From Streptomyces smyrnaeus (GTDB taxonomy: Bacteria > Actinomycetota > Actinomycetes > Streptomycetales > Streptomycetaceae): a stretch of DNA of 64,000 nucleotides. Below are positions 1 through 8,506 of this stretch, in pieces (positions within the stretch are counted from its first letter, which is position 1; each line of letters starts with the position of its first letter). Below the pieces are notes generated by a model. The model had not been told where the DNA came from. It was given only the letters and a program-made list of their open reading frames with translations, and did no database searches. The position numbers and the translations under genes are program-made. The stretch spans positions 159,334-223,333 of the forward strand of contig NZ_JAFFZM010000016.1 of the NCBI RefSeq assembly GCF_017676345.1, in the 5' to 3' direction.

Positions 1-343
1 GCACGGAGCGCTGCACGGAGTAGCTGTCGTGCGCGGTCACGGCCCGGATGCCGGGGACCTTGTTGGCGCTGATCGCGACGCCCAGCCCGGTGCCGCAGAC
101 CAGCAGCGCCCGGTCGGCCTCGCCGTCGGCCACCCGGCGGGCCGCCTCGACGGCGACATGGGGGTAGGCCCTGCCGAGGTCGGAACTGCCGGCCCCGTCG
201 CCGCCGACGCCGACGTCGAAGACCTCGGCCACCCGGGCGTCACCCAGCAGGTCCTTCTTGAGGGCTTCCTTGTAGTCGAGACCCGCGTCGTCGCAGCCCA
301 CGACGACACGGAACGGCCGGGGCGCTGCGGGGGTGCTGCTCAT
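1..343 (-). CDS. RpiB/LacAB-family sugar-phosphate isomerase (3' end outside window)
   Basis: This is the N-terminal ~114 residues of a ribose-5-phosphate isomerase B family protein; the 3' end lies beyond base 1. It opens with a beta strand (FRVVVGCDDAGLDYK) and carries the family active-site segment LVCGTGLGVAISANK, whose Cys is the usual catalytic base. The start ATG (341-343) lies 24 bases after the stop of the DhaK-DhaL kinase, so the two are co-transcribed. RpiB-family enzymes next to DhaK-type kinases isomerise D-erythrulose-4-phosphate to D-erythrose-4-phosphate in erythritol/threitol pathways (EryI/DerI); that role is inferred from context. Ribose-5-phosphate isomerase or another ketose-phosphate isomerase is possible. 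Confidence 0.85.
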   Translation of the reverse strand, partial: MSSTPAAPRPFRVVVGCDDAGLDYKEALKKDLLGDARVAEVFDVGVGGDGAGSSDLGRAYPHVAVEAARRVADGEADRALLVCGTGLGVAISANKVPGIRAVTAHDSYSVQRSV

Positions 344-367
344 GGTGCGTTCCTCCTGGTGACGGGG

Positions 368-2116
368 TCAGAGGGCAGGTCGTACGGTGTCGGCCACGGC
401 TCCCAGGACCATCGCCAGCGAGGTGGCGCCCGGGTCCGGGGTGCCGATGCTGCGTTCGGCGAGCGGCCGGGCCCGGCCCAGCCTCGGGCGCAGCTCGGCG
501 GTGGCCTCGGCGGCGGTACGGGCCACATCGGCGGCGGCACCGAGGGCCTCGGCGGGCGGACTGCCCGCCTCCAGCCGCTCCTGGAAGGCGGTCACGAACG
601 GGGCGAGCGCGTCGACCAGCGTCTTGTCGCCCGGCTCCGCCTTGCCGAGCGTGGTGACGGCCTCCAGCGCGGCCCGCGCGCCGTCGGCCAGTTCCGTCGG
701 CGCGGGAGCGCGGTCGGCGGGGAGCGCGGAGCCGAGAGCGCGCAGCCCCGCGCCCCACAGCGCTCCCGAGGTGCCGCCCGCCTCGGCCGCCCACGCGTCC
801 CCGGCCGCACCGAGCAGTGCGGCCGGTGCGGCCTCGGTGGCCTGCGCCTTCTCGGCGGCGGCGAGCGCCGCGTCCACGCCCTTGCACATACCGCGTCCGT
901 GGTCCCCGTCCCCGGCGACGGCGTCGAGCCGGCCGAGGGCCTCCTCCTGCTCGTGCAGCAGGGTGTGGGCCGCTCGGAGGGCCCGTACGGCGGTGCTGCC
1001 GACGGTGATCGCCTCGCCGGTCGCGAGGGCGGGCTGTGCTGCCGCACGGCCGGCCGTCGCCGTGCGGGGTGCGCTCGCCGCCCTGCCGGTGGCGGTCGCT
1101 TCGGGGGCGGTCCCGCCGCGGCGGAAGGCGGGGGTGTCGGCGGGGGCGAGCCAGAGCCGTTCCAGCTCGTCGTCCAGCCAGGTGACGGTCAGCGAGCAGC
1201 CCGCCATGTCCAGTGAGGTGACCAGTTCACCGACCTCCGGACGGATCAGCTCCAGCCCCGCCTCGGTGAGCAGCCGCTCGACGGACGCCCACAGGACGTA
1301 CAGCTCCTCGTACTTGGTGGCGCCCAGACCGTTGAGGAGGACCGCCACCCGGCGGCTGTCGGCGGCCTCGTCGGGCCGTTCGGCCAGCAGCCCCTCCACC
1401 AGGGTGCCGGCCAGCTCCTGAGCCGACGTCAGCTCGCTCTCGCGCACGCCGGGCTCCCCGTGGATGCCCAGCCCGAGGCCCAGCTTGCCCTCGGGCACGG
1501 TGAACAGCGGCTCCCGCTGGCCCGGGAGCGTGCAGCCCGCGAACGCGACACCCAGCGAGCGGGTACGGGCGTTGGTGTGCTCCGCGACCCGGACCACCTC
1601 CTGAAGGCTCGCGCCCTCCTCGGCCGCTGCGGAGGCCGTCTTGTAGACGGTGAAGCCCCCCGCTATGCCGCGGCGCCGGTCCGCCTCGGCGGCGGGGGCG
1701 CTGGCGATGTCGTCGGTGACGGCGAAGCAGCGGGCCGGTATGCCCTCGTCGGTCAGCCGCTGGGCGGCCTGACCGAAGTTCATGACGTCGCCCGCGTAGT
1801 TGCCGAACATGAACAGCACACCTGCCCCCGTCTCGGCCTCCGCCGCCACGGAGTACGCCTGCGCGGCGGACGGGGAGGTGAAGACGTTGCCTATCACCGA
1901 TCCGTCGGCGAACCCCTTGCCGACCACCCCGCAGAAGGCGGGGTAGTGGCCGGAGCCGCCGCCGGTCAGCACGGCGACCTTCGCGGTGCCGGGGCGGTGC
2001 GCCCTGACGACACCGCCGCCGCCCGGGACTGCTCGGACGTGGTCGGGGTGCGCCGCGACGAAGCCTTGGACCATGTCCTCGGCGAAGCGGGCCGGGTCGT
2101 TGAATACGCGGGTCAT
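368..2116 (-). CDS. Two-domain DhaK-DhaL dihydroxyacetone/erythrulose-type kinase
   Basis: ATP-dependent ketose kinase of 582 residues. The DhaK domain (about 1-330) has GGGSGH at 52-57 and GIHGEPG, whose His219 is the residue that covalently holds the ketone substrate in this family. An Ala-rich linker (about 331-368) leads to a DhaL domain with AGDGDHG near 401-407, GGTSGALWGAG, and a C-terminal ERSIGTPDPGATS segment, all nucleotide and Mg binding. The frame stays open upstream, but the start at MTRVFNDPARF matches the family and has GGAG about 10 bases before it. The fused form uses ATP rather than PTS phosphate. With the RpiB-like gene next to it, the substrate may be D- or L-erythrulose rather than dihydroxyacetone; this is inference. 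Confidence 0.92.
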   Translation of the reverse strand: MTRVFNDPARFAEDMVQGFVAAHPDHVRAVPGGGGVVRAHRPGTAKVAVLTGGGSGHYPAFCGVVGKGFADGSVIGNVFTSPSAAQAYSVAAEAETGAGVLFMFGNYAGDVMNFGQAAQRLTDEGIPARCFAVTDDIASAPAAEADRRRGIAGGFTVYKTASAAAEEGASLQEVVRVAEHTNARTRSLGVAFAGCTLPGQREPLFTVPEGKLGLGLGIHGEPGVRESELTSAQELAGTLVEGLLAERPDEAADSRRVAVLLNGLGATKYEELYVLWASVERLLTEAGLELIRPEVGELVTSLDMAGCSLTVTWLDDELERLWLAPADTPAFRRGGTAPEATATGRAASAPRTATAGRAAAQPALATGEAITVGSTAVRALRAAHTLLHEQEEALGRLDAVAGDGDHGRGMCKGVDAALAAAEKAQATEAAPAALLGAAGDAWAAEAGGTSGALWGAGLRALGSALPADRAPAPTELADGARAALEAVTTLGKAEPGDKTLVDALAPFVTAFQERLEAGSPPAEALGAAADVARTAAEATAELRPRLGRARPLAERSIGTPDPGATSLAMVLGAVADTVRPAL

Positions 2117-2281
2117 GGAGGACTCCAGCAGTTCGTTGTGCCCTGGGACCGGACAGCGCCGAGCCGCGACCGGAGCGGGTCCCGGTGCCGGAAGGCGCGC
2201 GAGGGGCCGGGGCGGATTCACCAGGAGACGGGGTTGGCCGGGGGCGGGGTTCGCGGGGCGGGGTTCACCAGCAGGCGGGAT

Positions 2282-3736
2282 TCACCAGGACTGGCGGGCT
2301 CTTTCCAAGGTGTCGAGATACCGGTGGTAGCCGTCCTCGTAGAAGGCGACCGCCGCGTCGTCGGCGCGGGCGACCCGGCCGCCGCCTGCGGCATCGGCGC
2401 TTCCGGCGTCGACGCCCAGCGCGCGCCACGCCACCCGAGCGGCGCCGCGGATGCCCACGGCGTCCTCGCGTACCTGCACGTCCCGCCCGAGCACACCGGC
2501 GAAGATGCGGCCCCATTCACCGGAGCGGGCTCCCCCGCCGCAGGCGGTGACGGCTCCGTCGACGCCGAGGGTCTCCAGGCAGTGCCGGGCCGAGTAGGCG
2601 ACCGCTTCGCACAGGGCGCGGACCAGGTCGGCGCGGCCGGTCAGCGGAGAGAGCCCGTCCAGGCGCCCACGGGCGCGGGCGTCCACGAAGGGGGCCCGCT
2701 CACCGCTGGTGGACAGGAACGGCAGGGCCGTCACTCCGGCGGCGCCGTACGGGGACTGGGCCAGCAGCGCGTCGAGTTCTTCGATGCGCACGCCGAGCAT
2801 CCCCAGCAGCCAGTCCAGCCCCGCGGTGCCGATCATGGCGGGCATCACCCGCAGATACCGGCCCTCGTAGGGGGTGGCCAGGACCATGCCGGCCGCCTCG
2901 TCGGCCGCGCCCGGTGCGGGGTCGTCGCTCAGCACCTGGCAGGCCAGCGTCGTACCGACGATGAGGTTGCCCTCGCCGACCTGCTGAAGGCCCGAGCCGA
3001 AGCCGCAGGCGGGGATGTCGAACGGGCCGGCGCTCACCGGCAGCCCGGCGGGCAGCCCCAGCTCGGCGGCCACCTTGGGCAGCAGTCCGAACAGCGCGCC
3101 GGGCGGTGCGGGTTCGGCCAGCAGTCCCCGCCAGCGGCCCAGTCCGCACAGCTCCAGTGCCTCGTCGTCGTAGCTGCGGCGTGCCACGTCCAGGAACGGC
3201 ACCGAGGCGTCGGAGGCGTCCACCGTCCGTTCACCGGTGAAGCGCTGGGCGATGGCGTCGACGCAGTACCCGGCCACGTCGGCCGCGGCGAGCCGCTCGG
3301 GCTCGTGTTCGGCCAGGTGGGCCAGGAGCGGTCCGGCGGCGCCCGGGAACATACCGGCCCCGGTGCGCCGGTAGACCTCCCGCGCCGTGCCGTCGGCGGC
3401 CCACTTGTCCAGGACGGGTGCCGCGCGGCCGTCCATCCACGACAGCGCGCGGCCGACCGGACGGCCGCGGGCGTCCCGCAGCCACAGGCCATCGCCCTGA
3501 CCGGTCAGGGCGAGGGCTTCGACGGGCTCGTTCGGGTCGAGCTGTGCGGCATCGGCGACGGCGGCCCGTACGACGGTGACGACCGTACCGATGACCTCGT
3601 CCATGTCCTGCTCGACGCGGTTGCCCGGCAGCGTGTAGAGCGTGCTGCGGGCCTCGTGCGCGGGGGTGGTGCGCCCGTCACGCGCGATGAGCTGGGCCTT
3701 GGTGACCGAGGTGCCGACGTCGACCCCGACGATCAT
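2282..3736 (-). CDS. FGGY-family carbohydrate kinase (xylulokinase/erythritol kinase-like)
   Basis: 484-residue sugar or polyol kinase of the FGGY family. The N-terminal phosphate-binding motif is IVGVDVGTSVTKAQLI, the mid-protein region has LTGQGDGLW and SWMDGRAAP, and the C-terminal ATPase half has TACGGGARSGEWGRIFAGVLG, where family members bind the adenosine moiety. The start ATG overlaps the stop of the upstream dehydrogenase as ATGA (3733-3736), so translation is coupled. Length fits xylulokinases and EryA-type erythritol kinases. The exact substrate cannot be read from the sequence; a four- or five-carbon ketose or polyol is likely given the RbtT-type transporter and DhaK neighbour. 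The 165 bases to the next gene contain repeats of the gene's own 3' end (2214-2226, 2278-2290). Confidence 0.9.
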   Translation of the reverse strand: MIVGVDVGTSVTKAQLIARDGRTTPAHEARSTLYTLPGNRVEQDMDEVIGTVVTVVRAAVADAAQLDPNEPVEALALTGQGDGLWLRDARGRPVGRALSWMDGRAAPVLDKWAADGTAREVYRRTGAGMFPGAAGPLLAHLAEHEPERLAAADVAGYCVDAIAQRFTGERTVDASDASVPFLDVARRSYDDEALELCGLGRWRGLLAEPAPPGALFGLLPKVAAELGLPAGLPVSAGPFDIPACGFGSGLQQVGEGNLIVGTTLACQVLSDDPAPGAADEAAGMVLATPYEGRYLRVMPAMIGTAGLDWLLGMLGVRIEELDALLAQSPYGAAGVTALPFLSTSGERAPFVDARARGRLDGLSPLTGRADLVRALCEAVAYSARHCLETLGVDGAVTACGGGARSGEWGRIFAGVLGRDVQVREDAVGIRGAARVAWRALGVDAGSADAAGGGRVARADDAAVAFYEDGYHRYLDTLERARQSW

Positions 3737-4824
3737 GACTGCTGCCCTCCCCCGGCCGCTCCCGTGGTGTCGAACACCTCCGGGTTCACCACGAACTCGG
3801 GGCGCTCGCCGCGCAGATACGCGGCCGCCTGCGCCGCGGTGATGGCCGCGGCACGGTCGGCGGTCTGCCGGGTGGCGCCCGCCAGGTGCGGGGTGGTGAT
3901 GACGTTGGGCGCCCGGTGCAGCGGCCAGTCGGCGGGCGGCGGCTCGACGTCGTACACGTCCAGGGCCAGCGCGCCCAGATGGCCGGACTTCAGCATCGCG
4001 GGCAGCGGGCCGTAGTCCATGAGTTCACCGCGCGCGGAGTTGACGAGCACCGCGCCCTTGGGGAGCAGCTTGAGGTTGTCGGCGTTCAGCATGTGCCGTG
4101 TCTCGGGGGTGACGCGGGCGTGCAGACTGACGACCGAGCTGCGGCGCAGCAGCTCTTCCAGGGCCACCAGCTCCACGCCGTCGGCCGCCGCCTTGGCCGG
4201 GTCGGCGTAGGGGTCGGCGACCAGCACCTCGGAGCCGAAGGCGCGCAGCACCCGGGCGACGATGGCACCGATGGCGCCGTAGCCGACGAGCCCGACGGTG
4301 GTGCCGTCCAGCTCGATGCCCGCGTTCTCGATGGCGTAGTAGTCGCCGCGCCAGGTGCCCTTCTTCAGCTCCGCGTCGGAGGCGGGGATCCGGCGCAGCG
4401 CGGCGAGCATCAGCCCGAGCGCGAACTCGGCGGCGGCTGCCGCATTGCGGCCGGGGGTGAAGGTGACGGGGATGCCGGCGCGGGTGGCGGCCTCGACGTC
4501 CACGTTGACGGGGCCGCCGCGGGCCACCGCGATCAGCTTGAGGTTCGGGGCCTCGCGAATGACGCGCTCGGTGAACGGCGCCATCTGGATGAGCGCCACC
4601 TCGGCGTCGCCGAGCGCTTCGAGCAGCTCGTCCTCGGTCCCGCTGGCCTCCTTGACGTTGCCGACGGGCCCGAAGGGGGTGTGCGGCCAGGGGGTGGTCT
4701 GGGTGCGGAAGTCCAGTGCGGTGCCCGGGGCGGCTTCCTTGAGCGCGTCGACGAACAACTGGGGGGCGATGAAGTGGTCGCCCGAGGCCAGCACCTTGAT
4801 CGGGTCAGCTGTCGGGTCCGTCAT
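3733..4824 (-). CDS. D-isomer-specific 2-hydroxyacid dehydrogenase
   Basis: 363-residue NAD(P)-dependent dehydrogenase of the phosphoglycerate/glyoxylate reductase family. The Rossmann motif GLVGYGAIG sits at about 178-186. The catalytic triad is visible as Arg265 (NSARGELMD), Glu294 (DVEPPP) and His313 (TTPHLAG). No ACT domain follows, so it resembles catabolic 2-hydroxyacid dehydrogenases rather than SerA. It overlaps by 4 bases both the upstream HAD gene and the downstream FGGY kinase, within one translationally coupled operon. It may act on a sugar acid or 4-phosphoerythronate-like compound made in the same pathway; the substrate is unknown. Confidence 0.88.
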   Translation of the reverse strand: MTDPTADPIKVLASGDHFIAPQLFVDALKEAAPGTALDFRTQTTPWPHTPFGPVGNVKEASGTEDELLEALGDAEVALIQMAPFTERVIREAPNLKLIAVARGGPVNVDVEAATRAGIPVTFTPGRNAAAAAEFALGLMLAALRRIPASDAELKKGTWRGDYYAIENAGIELDGTTVGLVGYGAIGAIVARVLRAFGSEVLVADPYADPAKAAADGVELVALEELLRRSSVVSLHARVTPETRHMLNADNLKLLPKGAVLVNSARGELMDYGPLPAMLKSGHLGALALDVYDVEPPPADWPLHRAPNVITTPHLAGATRQTADRAAAITAAQAAAYLRGERPEFVVNPEVFDTTGAAGGGQQS

Positions 4825-5492
4825 GCCCGGTCACCTTCCTTGAGCTGGGAGAGCAGATAGCGGCGTACGTCGTCGTGGTCGCTCGCGCAGTGGGCGGCGC
4901 CCGCCAGTGCGTCGGCGGCCGGCGGATAGCCGGGGTTGGGGATGGCGACGACCGTCATCCCGGCCGCCGCGGCGGCGCGCAGCCCGTTGCTGGAGTCCTC
5001 GACCGCCAGACAGTCGGCCGCGGGGACGCCGAGCTTGTCGGCGGCCGCGAGGTAGACGTCCGGGCTGGGCTTGCCGCGCGGGACCTCTGCGCTGGAGACG
5101 GTGGCCTTGAAGTGGTGGTCGACTCCATGGTGCGCGAGGACGGCGTCGATCACGCGGCGCGGCGCGGAGGAGGCCAGCGCGATGGGCCCGCGCGCGGCGG
5201 CTTCGGTGATCATCTCGCGGGCGCCGGGCAGCAGCTCGATCTCCCCGTCCTCCAGCGCCTTGATCATGCCGTCCACGACGGTGCGCTCGGTGTCGGCGAC
5301 GCTGTCGCCGCCGCCGGCGAACTCGGTGAGGAAGGCGGCCCATTCCGGGGCGCTCATTCCCTGGCAGCTCTTGGTCTGCTCGGGCCCCCACTGCTTGCCG
5401 CGCTCGGCGGCGAACGCGGTCCACAGCCGCTCCCAGAGATGCTCGCTCTCGACGAGCACTCCGTCCATGTCAAACACCACTGCATCGGCCAC
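4821..5492 (-). CDS. HAD-superfamily phosphatase (beta-phosphoglucomutase-like)
   Basis: 223-residue HAD subfamily IA hydrolase. The nucleophile motif DMDGVLVESE is at residues 8-17, motif II is LASSAPRRV, the motif III lysine is in KPSPDVYLAAADKLG, and motif IV is AVEDSSNGLRAAAAAGM. The helical cap between motifs I and II is the type found in sugar phosphatases and phosphoglucomutases. It is the first gene of the minus-strand polyol operon and ends in an ATGA overlap with the dehydrogenase gene. It probably dephosphorylates a sugar or polyol phosphate, possibly as overflow control or as a catalytic step; family alone does not decide this. Confidence 0.87.
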   Translation of the reverse strand: MADAVVFDMDGVLVESEHLWERLWTAFAAERGKQWGPEQTKSCQGMSAPEWAAFLTEFAGGGDSVADTERTVVDGMIKALEDGEIELLPGAREMITEAAARGPIALASSAPRRVIDAVLAHHGVDHHFKATVSSAEVPRGKPSPDVYLAAADKLGVPAADCLAVEDSSNGLRAAAAAGMTVVAIPNPGYPPAADALAGAAHCASDHDDVRRYLLSQLKEGDRA

Positions 5493-5631
5493 GGCCGGAA
5501 CTCCTCACCTTCGGCTCCCAGCAAATTAACACTGCTTCTGTTATCTGTCACTCATGCGTTGATACGCCCACCACAAGCAATGTGAGGCTTCCGCCGATCC
5601 GGGGGCCGAACCGAACCGTACGGGGTGCAGG
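5493..5631. promoter_or_regulatory. Divergent promoter region with inverted repeat TAACA-N7-TGTTA
   Basis: This spacer separates the minus-strand polyol operon from the DeoR gene and is noticeably A/T-rich for this genome. It holds the dyad TAACA (5527-5531) and TGTTA (5539-5543) with a 7-base spacer. A related dyad, GTTA-cttt-TAAC, lies before the transporter gene at 6495-6506. DeoR-family repressors often bind such sites in their own divergent region, so this is a candidate operator; no start site can be assigned. Confidence 0.45.
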
Positions 5632-6426
5632 ATGGTCCGTATGACCGCCCATTCAGCAGCGCGCGCCACGCGCCAGAAGCGTCAGCAGCAGATCGTCGAC
5701 CACGTGCTGGCCAAGGGCGACGCCTCGGTGGCCGAGCTGACGGAGCTGACCGGCGTCAGCGTGATGACCGTGCACCGGGACATCGCCGAACTCGCCGATC
5801 GCGGCATCCTGCGCAAGTACCACGGCGGAGTCTCGGCCCAGCCCTCCACCGTCTTCGAGTCCAGCTCGGACTTCCGGCTGCACGCGCACACCGGCGAGAA
5901 GGAGGCGCTGGCCAGGGCCGCGCTGGAGTTCGTGACGCCGGGCATGTCGCTGATGCTGGACGACTCGACCACCGCTCTGGCCTTCGCGAAGCTGCTGCCG
6001 CAGGTGGGACCGCTGACCGTGGTCACCAACTACCGGCTGATCACCGAGGAGCTGCGGCCCGTGGAGGACGTACGGCTCATCGGGATCGGCGGCGAGTACT
6101 CGCGCACCCACGACTCGTGGATCGGGCTCTCCGCGCTGGAGATGATCAAAAGCTTCTCGGTGGATCTGACCGTCGTGTCCACCTCCGCCATCACCGGCAC
6201 CATGACCTACCACCAGGAGCAGGAGATCGTCGCCCTCAAACGCGCGATGCGGGAGGCCGGCTCGGTGAGCGTGCTGCTGATGGACCACAGCAAGGTCGGC
6301 CGCAGCGCTCTGCACCGGCTCGACCCGGTGCGCGCGTTCGACCATGTGGTGCTGTCCGGCCCGGTGGACGACGAGCTGGTGGCGGAGCTGCGGAAGCTGA
6401 CGGACGTACGGGTCGTGTCGGCGTAG
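5632..6426 (+). CDS. DeoR-family transcriptional repressor
   Basis: 264-residue DeoR/GlpR-type regulator. Residues about 17-72 form the N-terminal winged HTH (QKRQQQIVDHVLAKGDASVAELTELTGVS followed by MTVHRDIAELADRGILRKYHGGV). The C-terminal DeoRC sensor domain, which resembles the RpiA/sugar-phosphate isomerase fold, has VTNYRLITEEL and a late MDHSKVGRSA segment. Members sense a sugar-phosphate intermediate. Two ATG starts are possible, 5632 and 5641; the second has better spacing to GGAT. It sits between the divergent catabolic operon and the polyol transporter and most likely represses both. Confidence 0.92.
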   Translation: MVRMTAHSAARATRQKRQQQIVDHVLAKGDASVAELTELTGVSVMTVHRDIAELADRGILRKYHGGVSAQPSTVFESSSDFRLHAHTGEKEALARAALEFVTPGMSLMLDDSTTALAFAKLLPQVGPLTVVTNYRLITEELRPVEDVRLIGIGGEYSRTHDSWIGLSALEMIKSFSVDLTVVSTSAITGTMTYHQEQEIVALKRAMREAGSVSVLLMDHSKVGRSALHRLDPVRAFDHVVLSGPVDDELVAELRKLTDVRVVSA

Positions 6427-6471
6427 CGCCCCTCCTGCGACAGGGGTCCGGCTACGCGAGGGATTCGCGCT

Positions 6472-6507
6472 GTTACGCGGTAGCGAACTTGACCGTTACT
6501 TTTAACA
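6472..6507. promoter_or_regulatory. Candidate DeoR operator/promoter before the polyol transporter
   Basis: The DeoR-transporter spacer (6427-6584) contains two GTTAC words and the dyad GTTA-CTTT-TAAC at 6495-6506, in an A/T-rich patch ending in TTGATATTTC. The same TAAC/GTTA words occur in the divergent spacer at 5527-5543. This suggests one regulator controls both transcription units, but the shared motif is short. Confidence 0.4.
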
Positions 6508-6584
6508 TAGCTCTTGATATTTCTCGCAGGCGGGCTGAGGATCTGCGGTGCACCAACTGGTTACCTCAGAGCGGAGGCCCCCCG

Positions 6585-7907
6585 ATGACGGATCCAGCGA
6601 CCCGAGCCCCTGACGGAGGGCTACTCGATCGCATAGGGCTGCCGAAGCCCCTGGTCCTCGGATACATCGGCGTACTGCTGTTCATGATCGGCGACGGGGT
6701 CGAGAGCGGGTTCATCGCGCCCTACATGGCCGACCACGGCGCGGGCACCGATGTGAAGGCCGGCTACGTCATCACCGCCTACGGCGTCGCCGTGATGCTG
6801 GCCTCCTGGTTCTCCGGCGCGCTGTCCGAGGTGTGGGGCCCGCGCAAGGTGATGTGGGTCGGCCTGGGCATCTGGGCGGTCTTCGACGCGCTCTACCTGG
6901 TCTTCGCGCTCGGCACCGAGAACTACCCGATGATGCTGATCCTCTACGGCATCCGCGGCTTCGGCTATCCGCTCTTCGCCTTCGGCTTCCTCGTCTGGAT
7001 CACCGGCACAGCGCCGAAGGCCCGGCTGGGCACCGCCGTGGGCTGGTTCTACTTCGCCTTCACCGGCGGCCTGCCCACCCTCGGCTCCCTGTGGTCCAGC
7101 TTCACCATCCCCGCCATCGGCGAGATGGGCACCCTGTGGAGCGCGCTCGGCCTGATCCTGCTCGGCGGCGCCGTCGCACTGGTGGGCGCCAAGCGGCGGG
7201 CGGGCGGCGAACGGCTGGCCGACCCCGGCGTGACCACGGGCCAGTCGCTGTTCAACAGCGTCTCGATCGTCTGGACCCACCCACGCGTCCTGGTCGGCTG
7301 CCTGGTGCGCATCATCAACACCGCACCCGAGTTCGGCATGCTCGTGTATCTGCCGCGGATCTTCTCCGACGACGTCGGCTTCGGCACCGACAAGTGGCTC
7401 CAGCTGCTGGCGATCATCTACGGCACCAACATCTTCTTCAACCTGATCTTCGGTGCCGTCTCCGACAAGATCGGCTGGCGCACCACCATCGCCACGTTCG
7501 GCGCCTTCGGCTGCGCGGTCAGTGTGACGGTGCTCTACTTCGTACCGACCTGGCTGGGCCCGGACTACTACTGGGTCGCCGTGCTCGCCGGCATGCTGTA
7601 CGGCGCCACGCTGGCCGGCTTCGTGCCCATCTCCGCGCTGATCCCGAACATGGCCCCCGACAACAAGGGCGGCGCGATGGCGCTCCTCAACCTCGGCGCG
7701 GGCGGCGCCGCCTTCGTGGGCCCGGCCATCGCCTCGCTGTTCCTCCCGCTGGTGGGAGCGGGCGGCGTGACGATCGTCTTCCTGGTGCTGTACCTGGTCG
7801 CCATGGTGCTGACCTTCTTCCTCAAGATGCCCGAGGAGCAGGGCGGCTCCGGCTCCCCCGTCGCCGCCTCACCGCCTGGCAAGAGCTCGGCCCCCACACC
7901 TGCCTGA
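6585..7907 (+). CDS. MFS polyol/sugar permease of the RbtT/DalT/CsbX type
   Basis: 440-residue, 12-helix major facilitator transporter. The N-terminus reads IGLPKPLVLGYIGVLLFMIGDGVESGF, and the loop between helices 2 and 3 is SEVWGPRKVMWVG. These closely resemble ribitol (RbtT) and D-arabinitol (DalT) proton symporters, which supports a polyol substrate. The start ATG is preceded by GCGGAGG at good spacing; the open frame continues far upstream into the DeoR gene but has no support there. The C-terminal ~25 residues are a Ser/Pro/Ala tail. It lies 158 bases after the DeoR gene and probably imports the compound broken down by the divergent operon. Confidence 0.92.
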   Translation: MTDPATRAPDGGLLDRIGLPKPLVLGYIGVLLFMIGDGVESGFIAPYMADHGAGTDVKAGYVITAYGVAVMLASWFSGALSEVWGPRKVMWVGLGIWAVFDALYLVFALGTENYPMMLILYGIRGFGYPLFAFGFLVWITGTAPKARLGTAVGWFYFAFTGGLPTLGSLWSSFTIPAIGEMGTLWSALGLILLGGAVALVGAKRRAGGERLADPGVTTGQSLFNSVSIVWTHPRVLVGCLVRIINTAPEFGMLVYLPRIFSDDVGFGTDKWLQLLAIIYGTNIFFNLIFGAVSDKIGWRTTIATFGAFGCAVSVTVLYFVPTWLGPDYYWVAVLAGMLYGATLAGFVPISALIPNMAPDNKGGAMALLNLGAGGAAFVGPAIASLFLPLVGAGGVTIVFLVLYLVAMVLTFFLKMPEEQGGSGSPVAASPPGKSSAPTPA

Positions 7908-7954
7908 GGCTCCGCCGAGGGGGTGCCCCCGCCCGCCGCTCGCGGGCTGCGGGC

Positions 7955-7990
7955 GGCCGGTGGCCGGTGGCCGGTGGCCGGTGGCCGGCC
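7955..7990. repeat. Short tandem repeat, 7-bp unit GGCCGGT, about five copies
   Basis: Four perfect GGCCGGT units (7955-7982) are followed by a partial GGCCGGCC. It is noncoding, just before the terminator hairpin. Such 7-bp tandem arrays are likely to vary in copy number between strains. Confidence 0.85.
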
Positions 7991-7992
7991 GC

Positions 7993-8030
7993 GCTGTTCC
8001 CCGCGCCCCTTCGGTGGCGCGGGGAACAGC
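7993..8030. terminator. Perfect 15-bp hairpin between convergent genes
   Basis: The arms are GCTGTTCCCCGCGCC (7993-8007) and its exact complement (8016-8030), with an 8-base loop. It lies between the transporter (plus strand) and the DUF3224 gene (minus strand) and can terminate both. The GGCGCGGGGAAC arm is a recurrent Streptomyces intergenic element; a related copy occurs near 44512. Confidence 0.8.
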
Positions 8031-8044
8031 CGGTTCTGAGGGCG

Positions 8045-8452
8045 TCAGAGGTCGTAGGAGAAGGTCACCTTCACCTCCTGCTCCCCCTCGCGCACCTCGT
8101 AGGACCCCGTCCCGGCCAGGCCGGAGAGTTCTCCCGTGCCCGAGCCCGGGACCACCTCGAAGGTGCAGCGGATGACGCCCTCCTCGTCGAAGGTGCCCTG
8201 CTGCTGGACGGCGAAGGTGCCCTCGTGGCCGTCGACCGACCCGGTCAGCAGCTCCATCCCGCAGAAGGAGCCGCACTTTCCGACGGTGTAGGTCAGCAGG
8301 TACTGGCAGGTGGTGCCCTCCGCCTCGATGCCGCCCCTGTAGTTGTTGACGATGGCCGCGTGCGCCAGCCGCGGGCCGCGGTCGGAGTCGGTGACGTTCT
8401 TCTCGTCCCAGGTCGAGACGGTGAAAACGGCGTCGGTGGACTGCTGGGTCAT
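8045..8452 (-). CDS. DUF3224 domain-containing protein
   Basis: 135-residue small beta-rich protein matching the DUF3224 family. Typical features are AVFTVSTWDEKNVTD near the N-terminus, the strand TTCQYLLTYTVGKCGSFCGMELLTGSVDG, and a final VKVTFSYDL. The family is thought to adopt an AOC-barrel-like fold; its biochemical role is unknown. The ATG at 8450-8452 is preferred because the frame upstream is antisense to the regulator gene. It is divergent from a WYL regulator with a perfect inverted repeat between them, a common arrangement for an enzyme or binding protein controlled by its neighbour. Confidence 0.8.
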   Translation of the reverse strand: MTQQSTDAVFTVSTWDEKNVTDSDRGPRLAHAAIVNNYRGGIEAEGTTCQYLLTYTVGKCGSFCGMELLTGSVDGHEGTFAVQQQGTFDEEGVIRCTFEVVPGSGTGELSGLAGTGSYEVREGEQEVKVTFSYDL

Positions 8453-8506
8453 ATGAGGTGGCCTTTCGCTGCGGTTGCTGTTCGACGGCGTACCGGCATC
8501 CTTCCG

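Noticed and set aside
1460..4015. 851-codon open frame on the plus strand
   Set aside because: It is antisense to the FGGY kinase, dehydrogenase and DhaK genes. Such long mirror frames are common in high-G+C DNA, and its product is Arg/Gly-rich without a family match.
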